From an uncultured bacterium (GTDB taxonomy: Bacteria; Bacillota; Clostridia; Oscillospirales; Oscillospiraceae), in NCBI GenBank assembly GCA_946056135.1, contig CAMGIN010000003.1, positions 1 through 64,000 of the forward strand: 64,000 nt of DNA, in the 5' to 3' direction. Shown one piece after another: positions 39,354 to 48,195 of the stretch. The number at the start of each line of letters is the position of its first letter. Positions within the stretch are counted from its first letter, which is position 1. The notes under the pieces are model-generated. The model did no database searches, had not been told where the DNA came from, and worked only from the letters and a program-made list of their open reading frames with translations. Both the position numbers and the translations under genes were made by a program.

Positions 39354-40382
39354 ATGAAAAAGGTTATCTCTCTGATTCTGTCCCTGGTCATGCTCGCCGC
39401 TCTGTTCACCGGCTGCGGCGCTTCCAAAACCGCTGAAACCACCCCCCAGACCGCCGCTCCCGCCGCTGAGGCTCCTGCCGAAACTGCCGCTCCCGGTTCT
39501 TACACTGTAGCCATCGTGCAGCAGATGGATCACGCCTCCCTGGACGAGATCCGCAACGCCATTACCGCCGAGCTTCAGGCCGTTGCCGCAGAGAAAGGCA
39601 TCGCCATCGAGATTAAGGAATTCAACGGTCAGAACGACGCCACCGTCCTGAACCAGATCGGCGCTCAGTTGGTGGGCGACAAGGTAGATATGATTATCCC
39701 CATCGCCACCCTGGCTGCCCAGTGCATGATCACCGCCGCCGACGGCACCGGCATCCCCGTGGTCTACGCCGCCATCTCTGACCCTGAGACCGCAGGCCTC
39801 ACGGGCATCCCCACCGTCACCGGCACCTCCGACGCCCTAAACACCGCCTTCATCCTGGACATGATGCTGGCCGTCAACCCCGATATCAAAACAGTTGGCC
39901 TGCTGTACAGCAACTCTGAAGCCAACTCCACCATGCCCATTGCGGAAGCCAAAGCTTATCTGGACGAGAAGGGCATCGCCTATCTGGAAAAGACCGGCAA
40001 CACCTCCGGCGAGATTACCGAAGCCGCGTCCAGTATGGTAGGCCGGGTAGACGCCGTCTTCACTCCCACCGACAACGTGGTCATGGGCACCGAAGCCTCC
40101 GTCGCGGACATTCTGAATGCCGCCGGCATCCCCCACTACACCGGTGCTGACTCCTTCGTCCAGCTGGGCGCCTTCACCACCTGCGGCGTCAACTACACCG
40201 AGCTTGGCGCCAAGACCGCCGATATGGCCGTAGACATCCTGCTGGGCGGTGCGGTCCCCGAATTCCACGTCATGGAGGGCGGCATCATCACCGTCAATAC
40301 CGAGACCGCCGCGGCACTGGGCCTGGACTACAGCGTGTTCTCCACCATGGCCAATACCGTTGTCGAAATCACCGGCGAATAA
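39354..40382 (+). CDS. trpX: ABC transporter substrate-binding lipoprotein, TrpX type
   Basis: 342 residues. Lipobox LFTGC (Cys21), an Ala/Pro/Glu-rich linker, then the ABC_sub_bind fold (VAIVQQMDHASLDEIRNAI, VYAAISDPETAGLTG, NVVMGTEASVADILNAAGIP). Proteins of this type bind tryptophan or other amino acids and purine-like ligands. Control by a T-box with a TGG specifier points to tryptophan uptake. AAAAGGAG precedes the start. Confidence 0.88.
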   Translation: MKKVISLILSLVMLAALFTGCGASKTAETTPQTAAPAAEAPAETAAPGSYTVAIVQQMDHASLDEIRNAITAELQAVAAEKGIAIEIKEFNGQNDATVLNQIGAQLVGDKVDMIIPIATLAAQCMITAADGTGIPVVYAAISDPETAGLTGIPTVTGTSDALNTAFILDMMLAVNPDIKTVGLLYSNSEANSTMPIAEAKAYLDEKGIAYLEKTGNTSGEITEAASSMVGRVDAVFTPTDNVVMGTEASVADILNAAGIPHYTGADSFVQLGAFTTCGVNYTELGAKTADMAVDILLGGAVPEFHVMEGGIITVNTETAAALGLDYSVFSTMANTVVEITGE

Positions 40383-40398
40383 AGAAATGCAAAATGAT

Positions 40399-40429
40399 GG
40401 TATCCCCTTCCTCCCGAGGGGGATACCAA
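40399..40429 (+). terminator. Hairpin after trpX
   Basis: TGGTATCCCC and GGGGATACCA form a 10-bp stem with an 11-nt loop and no T-run. It probably protects the trpX 3' end or causes partial termination before the permease. Confidence 0.5.
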
Positions 40430-40482
40430 CATTGCATGTTTTCCGGTCTATACGTGCTTTTCGACCTAACGCAGCAAGCTGA

Positions 40483-40640
40483 ACATTTATATTCGCACGC
40501 ATTGTAGGGCGGGGTCATGACCCCGCCGACCAGCTAGGAAACGCAGTCAGGCAAAATAGACGTAAATATGCGAAACCATGCGTGCGTCGGCGGGGTCATG
40601 ACCCCGCCCTACAATGCGTGCAAGCATAAACAATCATTTA
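40483..40640. repeat. Double-core relative of the 2.3-kb MITE
   Basis: Two 36-bp arms (40495-40530 and 40586-40621) are exact inverted copies, each containing the same GGCGGGGTCATGACCCCGCC core as the MITE, separated by 55 bp. Outside the right arm, read inward, GTAAATGATTGTTTATGCTTGCA closely matches the MITE's GTAAATGATCGTTTACGTTTGCA (split here to show kinship, 3-4 differences). No GTAAC-type ends or target duplication are visible. It lies inside the trpX-trpY operon. Confidence 0.75.
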
Positions 40641-40665
40641 CTTCAAAGGCGAACAGGCCAAAGCA

Positions 40666-40707
40666 CTCTCAACTCCACTCTCCTAACTCCACACTTCACA
40701 CTCACAA
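40666..40707. repeat. Heptamer tandem array, family C
   Basis: Six consecutive 7-mers: CTCTCAA, CTCCACT, CTCCTAA, CTCCACA, CTTCACA, CTCACAA. The array ends 2 nt before the AAGGAG ribosome-binding site of the permease gene. Confidence 0.7.
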
Positions 40708-40722
40708 CAAGGAGCAATTCCC

Positions 40723-41616
40723 ATGATCTCAACTGCCGTCATTCTGAGCGCCCTGGAGCTTGGCTGTATTTACGCCCTGGTGGCCATGGCTCTGTTTCTC
40801 AGCTTCCGGGTGCTGAACATCGCCGATATGACCACCGACGGAGCCTTCACCCTGGGCTGCGCTGTGTCCGCCACCGTGGCCGTGGCCGGGCATCCCCTGC
40901 TGGCCCTCCCTGCCGCCATGCTGGCGGGCGCCTGTGCAGGTTTCATTACAGCCTTTTTGCAGACCAAGCTGAATATCCCCTCCATTCTCGCGGGCATCAT
41001 CACCAACACCGGACTTTACACCGTGAACCTGGCGGTCATGGGCTTCTCCTCCAATGTCAACCTGCTGCGGACTCCCACTCTGTTCACTCTGGTGCAGCCC
41101 TACTTGGGCAGCTTTTTCAAACTGGTTCCCGCAGCCGTCATAATTGTGGTCATGGGCATTGCGCTGGTGATCTTCCTGAACACCCGACTGGGTCTTTCCA
41201 TCCGGGCCACCGGCGACAACCCTGACATGGTCCGGGCCTCCTCCATCAATACCGGCTTCACCATCACCGTAGGCCTGTGCCTGTCCAACTCCCTGACCGC
41301 CCTGTCCGGCGCCCTTCTGGCCCAGTACCAGAAGACGGCAGACATCAACCTTGGCACCGGCATGGTCATCATCGGCCTGGCCTCCCTGATCATCGGCGAG
41401 ACCCTGCTGCCCAAGGGAAAGATCTGGATGAAGGCACTGGGCGCGATTCTGGGCTCCATCCTGTACCGCTTCATCATTGCCATTGCCCTGCGGATGGATC
41501 TGCCCAGCGAATGTCTGAAGCTGATCTCCGCCACCATCGTGGCATTGGCCATCGGTCTGCCTGCCATCAAAGCCTATCTGAAACCCGCCACGAAAGGAGG
41601 AAAGACCGGATGCTGA
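40723..41616 (+). CDS. trpY: ABC transporter permease, TrpY type
   Basis: 297 residues with about eight membrane segments of the BPD_transp_2 family (SFRVLNIADMTTDGAFTLGCAV, RATGDNPDMVRASSINTGF, GTGMVIIGLASLIIGETLLPKG). AAGGAG precedes ATG 40723 by 10 nt. It overlaps the ATPase start by 7 nt (ATGCTGA), so the two are coupled. It forms the membrane channel for the TrpX-bound substrate. Confidence 0.9.
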   Translation: MISTAVILSALELGCIYALVAMALFLSFRVLNIADMTTDGAFTLGCAVSATVAVAGHPLLALPAAMLAGACAGFITAFLQTKLNIPSILAGIITNTGLYTVNLAVMGFSSNVNLLRTPTLFTLVQPYLGSFFKLVPAAVIIVVMGIALVIFLNTRLGLSIRATGDNPDMVRASSINTGFTITVGLCLSNSLTALSGALLAQYQKTADINLGTGMVIIGLASLIIGETLLPKGKIWMKALGAILGSILYRFIIAIALRMDLPSECLKLISATIVALAIGLPAIKAYLKPATKGGKTGC

Positions 41617-42410
41617 AGCTCCACAATATTTCCAAGACCTTTAATCCCGGCACGGTGAACGAGAAGACCGCCCTGTCCGGCGTAAACCTCCATCTGGCCC
41701 CCGGGGATTTTGTCACCATTCTCGGCTCCAACGGTGCGGGCAAGTCCACCCTGTTCGGGGCCATCGCCGGCTCCTTCGTGGTAGATACGGGTGCCATTCA
41801 CCTGGACGGCGTGAATATCACCAACATGCCCGACTACAAGCGCAGCAAGTTCATCGGCCGTCTGTTCCAGGACCCCCTGAAGGGCACCGCCCCCAGCATG
41901 ACCATTGAAGAAAATCTGGCTCTGGCCTACATGCGGGCCAGCAGCGGCACCTCTCCCTTCTCCATGATCTCCCGGAAAGACCGGGCGGAGTTCCGGGACC
42001 GTCTGGCGGAGCTGGGCCTGGGGCTGGAGGACCGAATGAACCACCCCGTGGGTCTGCTCTCCGGCGGACAGCGGCAGGCATTGACGCTATTAATGGCCAC
42101 CCTGGTGACCCCCAAGCTGCTCCTGCTGGACGAACACACCGCCGCCCTGGACCCCGCCACCGCGGAAAAGGTTCTGGAGCTGACCAAGAAGATCGTGGAA
42201 GAAAACCACATCACCTGCCTGATGATCACCCACAACATCCCCTCGGCCCTGTCCCTGGGCAACCGGACCATCATGATGAACAACGGCTCCATCGTCTTGG
42301 AGCTGGCAGGGGAAGAACGGGCCAACATGACCACGGAACGACTGTTAAAGGTCTTCCACGAACAAGGAATCAGCAATGACCGCATCCTGTTCAGTGCGGA
42401 TGCCGAATAA
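41610..42410 (+). CDS. trpZ: ABC transporter ATP-binding protein, TrpZ type
   Basis: 266 residues. Walker A GSNGAGKST, signature LLSGGQRQAL, Walker B KLLLLDEHTAALDP (His in place of the usual Pro after DE), and the switch His in CLMITHNIPSA. AAAGGAGG precedes ATG 41610. Last gene of the T-box operon. Confidence 0.9.
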   Translation: MLKLHNISKTFNPGTVNEKTALSGVNLHLAPGDFVTILGSNGAGKSTLFGAIAGSFVVDTGAIHLDGVNITNMPDYKRSKFIGRLFQDPLKGTAPSMTIEENLALAYMRASSGTSPFSMISRKDRAEFRDRLAELGLGLEDRMNHPVGLLSGGQRQALTLLMATLVTPKLLLLDEHTAALDPATAEKVLELTKKIVEENHITCLMITHNIPSALSLGNRTIMMNNGSIVLELAGEERANMTTERLLKVFHEQGISNDRILFSADAE

Positions 42411-42413
42411 TCC

Positions 42414-42449
42414 AAAATCGCCTCCGGAATGTTCTCCGGAGGCGATTTT
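42414..42449. terminator. Bidirectional terminator
   Basis: AAAATCGCCTCCGGA (42414-42428) and TCCGGAGGCGATTTT (42435-42449) form a 15-bp stem between the converging ATPase and lgt genes. Confidence 0.9.
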
Positions 42450-42467
42450 CATTGGGTTTCTGGGGAA

Positions 42468-43358
42468 TCACTGGGGTTCCTGACCATTCTTTTCTTCCGC
42501 TTTTTCAGCTTCCGCCGCTTCTCTGGCTGCCGCCTGGTTTACCAGGAGCCTGGCCGGGTCATGGGGCCGGAAGCTCTGCCAGATCAGCACGGTAACGGCT
42601 GCCGCGCAGCTCAGGGCCGCCAGCATCTGGCTGACCCGAAAGGGGCCCCAGTACAGGCTGTCCACCCGCAGGCCCTCGATCATGCTGCGGCCCAGACCGT
42701 ACCAGGCGGCGTAGCCCAGAGCCACCTGCCCATCATACTTCCGCTTTTTCGACAGGAAGTGCAGCAGTACAAAGCCGAGGGCATTCCAAAGGGATTCGTA
42801 CAGGAAGGTGGGATGGTAATACTCCCACGCTCCGGTGACGGTGTTGTAAAGCCCCATGCGGAAGAAGGAATCCGTGGCCGCGCCGAAGGCCTCCCGGTTA
42901 AAGAAGTTGCCCCACCGGCCCATGGACTGTCCGATCAGAAAGCCCAGCAGCACCAAGTCCATCAGCGCGATGAACTTGATCTTCCTTACCCGGCAGAATA
43001 CCGCCACGCCCACAATGGCTCCCAGAACGCCGCCATAGATGGCCAGGCCTCCTTCCCAGATGTAAAGCACCGAGATGGGATTGTCCGCATAGTCCGCCCA
43101 GGAGAAGATCACATAGTAGGCCCGGGCGCAGAGAATGGCAAAGGGCGTGACCCACAGGACGCCGTCCAGAATGTCATTTTCCGAAATGCCGAATTCCTTG
43201 CTCCGCTTGCAGGCATAGAGCACCGCCAGGATCAGACCAACGGCAATGACCAGGCCGTAATAGTGGACGGTCAGTGGGCCGATGGACAGCGTGCGGGCCG
43301 GATTTACTTCGATCCCCAGGAAGAGGAAGGATATGGCGGAATAGTTACTGGGATTCAT
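42468..43358 (-). CDS. lgt: Prolipoprotein diacylglyceryl transferase
   Basis: 296 residues, seven membrane segments. The Lgt signature GQSMGRWGNFFNREAFG and the essential Tyr-rich LTVHYYGLVIAVG and HPTFLYESLWN are present. It adds diacylglycerol to the lipobox Cys of lipoproteins such as the two binding proteins in this window. GGAGGAG precedes ATG 43358. It overlaps the M16 peptidase gene by 4 nt. The C-terminal Glu/Ala-rich tail (AAREAAEAEKAEEKN) is an addition to the core. Confidence 0.95.
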   Translation of the reverse strand: MNPSNYSAISFLFLGIEVNPARTLSIGPLTVHYYGLVIAVGLILAVLYACKRSKEFGISENDILDGVLWVTPFAILCARAYYVIFSWADYADNPISVLYIWEGGLAIYGGVLGAIVGVAVFCRVRKIKFIALMDLVLLGFLIGQSMGRWGNFFNREAFGAATDSFFRMGLYNTVTGAWEYYHPTFLYESLWNALGFVLLHFLSKKRKYDGQVALGYAAWYGLGRSMIEGLRVDSLYWGPFRVSQMLAALSCAAAVTVLIWQSFRPHDPARLLVNQAAAREAAEAEKAEEKNGQEPQ

Positions 43359-44644
43359 ACCGTCTCCTCCTTTGCAATGGGTGTGATGATGGAGAGGCCG
43401 CACCGCGGCTGCCGGACCACCCTGCCCAGGAAATCGCAAATCTCCGACGCCTGGATGCCCCGGTAGACCTCCGGGAACCGAAAATAGGCAAAGTCCGAAA
43501 AATGGTAGGCGCAGATGCGGAAGCATGTGGAATCAAAGCTGTCCAGGTCCCGGATCCGGCGGCCCAAAGCGCTGCGTTTCATCCGCTGGAAGCGCTCCTC
43601 CGGGATCCCCTCGTTCACGATTTTCTCCGCCTGCGCCAAAATAGCGTCCCGGACCGTGGCAGCATCCTCCGAGTCGCCGGAGCAGAGCAGCATTGCGCAG
43701 CCGTCCACGGTCTCGAAGCCGCCGCCAAAGGAGGAATCGATGAGTCCCTGCTCATACAGCCGCAGGTACAGCTCCGAAGACTCCCCGAACAGCGCCTCCG
43801 CCGCCAGATCCGCCACCATTTCCATGCGGATAGCAGCATCCCCCGCTTCCAGGGGTTCGCATTTGAAGGCCAGGTTGAACATGGACATAGCCACTTCCAT
43901 GGTGTGGGAAACCTCCCCGGCAGGGCAGTTCATGTCCTCTTGCCAGGGCCGCAGCTTCCTGCCCACTTCCGTCTTTTCCGTTCCCAGCACCTGCCGGGCC
44001 ATGTCCGCCACCTGCTCCGGGTCCACGTCACCGATGACGCACAGCAGCATGTTCCCGGGGGTGTAGAAGGCCCGGTGGCAGCGGTACAGCACCTCCGGGG
44101 TGATCTCCCGGATGGTCTGGCAGGTGCCCAGGATCGGCACCCGGATGGGATGGGAACGGTACATGGCCTGCATCAGATTGTCGAACACCACACTGTCCGG
44201 AGAATCCTCGTTCATGCCGATCTCCTGGTCGATGATGCCCCGTTCCTTCTCCACGCTTTCTTCCGTAAAATAGGGAGTAGAGACAAACTCCAGCAGCAGA
44301 TGCAGGCTCTCCTGGAAATGCTCCGTACAGGAAAAATAGTAGGCGGTCATATCATAGCTGGTAAAGGCGTTGGTCATGGCCCCCAGGGCGGCAAATTCCG
44401 CGGAGACATCCCGGTCTCCCGGCAGATCAAACATCTTGTGCTCCAGGTAGTGGGCCACTCCCGCCGGGGCATGGTACGCCTGCCCCTCCAGTTCAAAATC
44501 CGTGTGGATGGAGCCGTAGTTGGTTACAAAGTAGGCCAGCTTCTTGGTAAAGCCCTTCCGGGGCACCACCGTCACCGTCAGACCGTTTTCCAGCACCTCG
44601 GTATAGAGGGTTTCGTCCAGCTCCGGGTAAGAAATCCGCTTCAT
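43355..44644 (-). CDS. ymfH: M16-family peptidase, EF-P 5-aminopentanol modification-associated protein YfmH/YmfH
   Basis: 429 residues. It keeps the zinc motif HxxEH in GVAHYLEHKMF with the downstream Glu (EKERGIIDQEIGM), so it is the catalytic member of the pair. In Bacillus this gene and its partner are needed for attaching 5-aminopentanol to elongation factor P. It overlaps the partner gene and lgt by 4 nt each, so all three are translated together. Confidence 0.9.
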   Translation of the reverse strand: MKRISYPELDETLYTEVLENGLTVTVVPRKGFTKKLAYFVTNYGSIHTDFELEGQAYHAPAGVAHYLEHKMFDLPGDRDVSAEFAALGAMTNAFTSYDMTAYYFSCTEHFQESLHLLLEFVSTPYFTEESVEKERGIIDQEIGMNEDSPDSVVFDNLMQAMYRSHPIRVPILGTCQTIREITPEVLYRCHRAFYTPGNMLLCVIGDVDPEQVADMARQVLGTEKTEVGRKLRPWQEDMNCPAGEVSHTMEVAMSMFNLAFKCEPLEAGDAAIRMEMVADLAAEALFGESSELYLRLYEQGLIDSSFGGGFETVDGCAMLLCSGDSEDAATVRDAILAQAEKIVNEGIPEERFQRMKRSALGRRIRDLDSFDSTCFRICAYHFSDFAYFRFPEVYRGIQASEICDFLGRVVRQPRCGLSIITPIAKEETV

Positions 44645-45906
44645 CGGCTCGCTCCTTTCAGGAAATAGGTGGTGTGCAGCCGCACCTGCCTGGCCGCTGC
44701 CGCCACGTCCTCCAGCGTCACCTGCTCCACTGCCGCCATGTATTCCGCAGGTGTCATTTGCAGACCGCTGATGGCGGCGGTGGCATAGTAGCCCTCAATG
44801 GAGCCGGGAGAATCGTGAGTGGCACGGAGGCTGGACAGGATGGCCTCCTTGGCAGCCTTCAGCTCCTCCGGCGTGATCCCCCCATTGCGGCAGGCCTCCA
44901 GCTGGGTCAGGATCTCCTGACGGGTCAGCTGCTCCTTGTCAAAGTCAATGCCCGCGGACACCGCCAGAATGCCCTTGGTGCTGTAATACCCGGAACCCAC
45001 AGAATAGCACAGCGACAGCTTCTCCCGGACATTCCTGAACAGCTTGCTGGTCATACCTCCGCCGAAAACGGTGTTCAGCACCTGCATGGCCGGGAATTCG
45101 GGACAGCGGTTGGTGATAGGCGTGGTGAAGCCCATGCATAGCTTCCCCTGGGCCACATCCATGGTCTCCACCACATCCTGCCCCGGGCAGGAATGGAAAG
45201 CCGTCTGTGGTGCCAAGGGCATCACATCCCGCTCCAAATGCTGAAGCAGGGGTTGCAGCAGCTCCGCCACCCGCCCACTGGCCGCACTGCCTACATAGAA
45301 GATCTCGATGGGGCTGGTCCGCAGGCAATGGCGGTAGTGAGCATAGAGTTCCTTCGCGCCGATGGCGGCCACTTCCTCCGGCTCCCCCAACCTTGGCAGG
45401 CCGAAGGTATCAGCAGCGCACATAGTCTTCAGCAGCTGGCCCATGGCATAGGCGCGCTTGTCGTTCAGCTCCGACTCGATGGTGGAGATTAGGTTCTTTT
45501 TCTCGCTTTCCACAAAGGATGTCAGGAAGCCGCCGTCCTCCAGGGGAGAATCCAGCAGCAGCTCCTCCAAAAACGAGAGCACAGGCTGCAGCACCTTGTC
45601 GCCGGGCAGGGCAAACCGGTCATCCATGAAGCCGCAGCAAAGGCCTGTGGTCTGGTAGTCGCCTACCCGCCGTACCAGAGCGCTGACGGAAGCGCCGTAG
45701 AGAGTGTCCAGGTATTCCGTGATAGAGCGCAGGTCCGGGCAGCGCCGGGTGCCCCGCAGCAATACAGAGGGAAACAGCGCATTCCGGGCCGCTTCCTGCT
45801 TGTCCATTTGCCGAACCAGCTGGAAGCTCAGGCAGCCCTGCTTGAATCGGGTGTCCCGGCAAACGCGCAGCGTCACGCCGGAAAGAAGGGATATGGTTTC
45901 AATCAT
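44641..45906 (-). CDS. ymfF: M16-family peptidase-like partner, YfmF/YmfF
   Basis: 421 residues with the M16 double-domain fold (NTVFGGGMTSKLFRNVREKLSLCYSV is the typical R/Y substrate-binding strip). The HxxEH zinc motif is missing, as expected for the non-catalytic half. It heads the ymfF-ymfH-lgt operon. TATAAT lies near 45946-45951 on the minus strand, but its -35 box is weak. Confidence 0.88.
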   Translation of the reverse strand: MIETISLLSGVTLRVCRDTRFKQGCLSFQLVRQMDKQEAARNALFPSVLLRGTRRCPDLRSITEYLDTLYGASVSALVRRVGDYQTTGLCCGFMDDRFALPGDKVLQPVLSFLEELLLDSPLEDGGFLTSFVESEKKNLISTIESELNDKRAYAMGQLLKTMCAADTFGLPRLGEPEEVAAIGAKELYAHYRHCLRTSPIEIFYVGSAASGRVAELLQPLLQHLERDVMPLAPQTAFHSCPGQDVVETMDVAQGKLCMGFTTPITNRCPEFPAMQVLNTVFGGGMTSKLFRNVREKLSLCYSVGSGYYSTKGILAVSAGIDFDKEQLTRQEILTQLEACRNGGITPEELKAAKEAILSSLRATHDSPGSIEGYYATAAISGLQMTPAEYMAAVEQVTLEDVAAAARQVRLHTTYFLKGASR

Positions 45907-46002
45907 AATTTGCTCCTTGGGATTTTTCAGTCAGATAATGGATATTATATACCACTTTCTTAAAAATAGGAAGTAGTACACAAAAATTTAAGACTTTTTC
46001 TG

Positions 46003-46031
46003 TTGTCATTTTTCCGGTTCTGCGGTAGAAT
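46003..46031 (+). promoter_or_regulatory. Promoter of prmA
   Basis: TTGTCA (46003-46008), 17-nt spacer ending TGCGG, TAGAAT (46026-46031). Confidence 0.65.
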
Positions 46032-46067
46032 ATATTCTGCAATTGTATGGATTGGAGGGGATCCGCC

Positions 46068-47003
46068 ATGGCATGGCTGGAAATTACCATTGATACCACC
46101 GCGAAGGACTGTGAAGATGTGGCCGCCTTCCTGACTGCGAAGGGTTTTTCCGACCTGGTTATTGAGGATCAGGCGGAATTTGAAACTTTTCTGGAGGAAA
46201 ACCGGGCCTATTGGGACTATATTGATGACAAACTACAGGACCAGCTGAAGGGGCTCTCCCGTATCAAGCTGTACTTAGAGGACACCGACATCCAGGGAAT
46301 GCAGCGGCTGGAAGATTCCGCCGCAGAAGGAAACCTGACCATGACGGTCAACCCCCTGGCCGAGGACAATTGGGAGGAAAGCTGGAAGGACAGCTATCCG
46401 CCCCAGGAAGTGGGAGACACCTTGGTGGTGCTGCCCTACTGGCTGGCAGACTGGGAAACCCTGCGAAAAAAGATTATTCTGGATCCCGGCCTGACCTTTG
46501 GCACCGGAGCTCACCCCTCCACCCAGATGGTCATGGAGAAAATGGAGCAGGTAGTGAAGCCCGGCTTCCACTGCCTGGACCTTGGCAGCGGCAGTGGAAT
46601 CCTGTCCATTGCCGCCCTGCGCCTTGGCGCGGAAACCGCCGTGGGCATCGACATCGACCCCAAGGCGGAGGACATCGCCCGGGAGAACGCCGCTTACAAT
46701 GGATTTTCCGCGCCGGAGTTCACCGCGCTCACCGGAAATGTCACGGAGGACCAAGCGCTGATGGCTTCCCTGGCCGCCCGGGAATATGACCTGGTGCTGG
46801 TAAACATTGTTGCCGATGTCATTATTGGCCTGGCTCCGACGCTGCCCGGCTTCCTGACAAACCGCAGCACCCTGATTTGCTCCGGCATTCTGGACACCCG
46901 CCTGGACGATGTCAGTGCCGCCCTGGAAAAGGCCGGACTGACCGTCACTGAAGTGAACGCCAAGGAAGACTGGCGCTGCGTCACCGCTGTAAAAGCCTTT
47001 TGA
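46068..47003 (+). CDS. prmA: Ribosomal protein L11 methyltransferase
   Basis: 311 residues. The N-terminal substrate-recognition domain (WLEITIDTTAKDCEDVAAFL) is followed by a class I SAM methyltransferase (LTFGTGAHPSTQM, VKPGFHCLDLGSGSGILSIAA, GIDIDPKAEDIARENA, YDLVLVNIVADVI). It methylates ribosomal protein L11. ATG 46068 is chosen because TTGGAGGGG lies 8 nt upstream; an ATG at 46047 would put that site inside the protein. Confidence 0.93.
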   Translation: MAWLEITIDTTAKDCEDVAAFLTAKGFSDLVIEDQAEFETFLEENRAYWDYIDDKLQDQLKGLSRIKLYLEDTDIQGMQRLEDSAAEGNLTMTVNPLAEDNWEESWKDSYPPQEVGDTLVVLPYWLADWETLRKKIILDPGLTFGTGAHPSTQMVMEKMEQVVKPGFHCLDLGSGSGILSIAALRLGAETAVGIDIDPKAEDIARENAAYNGFSAPEFTALTGNVTEDQALMASLAAREYDLVLVNIVADVIIGLAPTLPGFLTNRSTLICSGILDTRLDDVSAALEKAGLTVTEVNAKEDWRCVTAVKAF

Positions 47004-47028
47004 TTCCTCTTTCGGAAAGGAGAAAAAT

Positions 47029-48078
47029 ATGAGCATTCCCTACCGCACCCAACGAGTGCTGAACCGTGTGGGCACCGTGGCTTTGGTGCTGGCGATTATC
47101 GGCATCGTAGGCTGGCTGTGCTGGGTCATCTGGCTGCAGCGCTATGTGGTCTACACCAACGACGGTGCCACCCTGGACTTTGGCCTGTCCGCCAACGAGG
47201 TCTCTGGCGAGATCGCCGTGCCCCCGGTGGCTGAAGAAAACATTGCCATTTATTATAATGAAGGTGCCAACGCCATCGACACCTCCAACGATCTGACCCA
47301 ACTCAACGGCTATTACATCACAGCCGAAATGTTCCAGAACAACATGGACAATGTGATGCTGCAGATCGAGCGTCTGCCCTCCGGCACAGCGGTGATGATC
47401 GATATGAAGAGCGCTTACGGTTCCTTCTACTATTCCTCCCAGCTGGGCGACGCCGTCATCTCCCAAAGCACCGACATTCCTTCTGTAGCCAAGCTGGTGG
47501 ACCGGCTACAGAGCAAGGGCTTCTACACCATTGCCCGGGTCAGCGCCTTTCGGGACTACAACTTCGGCCTGAACCATGTCAGTAGCGGCCTGTACATGCT
47601 CAGCCGGGTGGGCCTGTGGGCGGACAGTGCGGGCATGTACTGGCTGGACCCCACCAACGCCACCACTACCAGCTGGATCTCCTCCGTAATTCTGGAGCTC
47701 AAGGGACTGGGTTTTGACGAGGTGCTGCTGTCGAATTTCTGCTTTCCTTCCTCGGATCAGTACATCTTCAACGGCGATAAGGACGCGGCATTGCAGACAG
47801 CTGCAGCCACACTGGTAGCCACCTGCGCGTCCAAAGACTTTGCCCTGTCCTTCTGTATAGATAACCCCGCCTTCCCTCTACCGGATGAACGCTGCAGGCT
47901 GTACCTGGAGGATGTGGATGCCGGCAGCCTCACCACGAAGGTTTCTCAGGCCACCTCCGATAATCCCGAGGCGCAGATGGTCTTCCTCACCGAAAATGCC
48001 GATACCCGATACGACCAGTACAGTGTCCTGCGCTCCCTGGAGGTAGCGGAAGAAGTGGAAGCCCGGAAAGGTAACTGA
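47029..48078 (+). CDS. DUF4015-type putative glycoside hydrolase, membrane-anchored
   Basis: 349 residues. A single N-terminal membrane helix (VALVLAIIGIVGWLCWVIW) places the rest outside the cell. The soluble part looks like a TIM barrel of the DUF4015 family: GYYITAEMF, GTAVMIDMKSAYGSFYY, YTIARVSAFRDYNF, GLGFDEVLLSNFCFP. Catalytic residues are not established. It follows prmA by 25 nt. Confidence 0.75.
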   Translation: MSIPYRTQRVLNRVGTVALVLAIIGIVGWLCWVIWLQRYVVYTNDGATLDFGLSANEVSGEIAVPPVAEENIAIYYNEGANAIDTSNDLTQLNGYYITAEMFQNNMDNVMLQIERLPSGTAVMIDMKSAYGSFYYSSQLGDAVISQSTDIPSVAKLVDRLQSKGFYTIARVSAFRDYNFGLNHVSSGLYMLSRVGLWADSAGMYWLDPTNATTTSWISSVILELKGLGFDEVLLSNFCFPSSDQYIFNGDKDAALQTAAATLVATCASKDFALSFCIDNPAFPLPDERCRLYLEDVDAGSLTTKVSQATSDNPEAQMVFLTENADTRYDQYSVLRSLEVAEEVEARKGN

Positions 48079-48153
48079 TGTCATTCCTTTCAAAAATGGT
48101 CAGAACACTCCTCCGCGGCAGTGAAGGGATCGTTCGCTGCACAATTGAGAATG

Positions 48154-48193
48154 AAACAAGGAGCTGCCCATTTCCGGACAGCTCCTTGTTTTC
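48154..48193. terminator. Bidirectional terminator
   Basis: AAACAAGGAGCTG and CAGCTCCTTGTTT form a 13-bp stem; TTCTTC follows on the plus strand. It lies between the converging DUF4015 and LTA-synthase-like genes. Confidence 0.88.
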
Positions 48194-48195
48194 TT

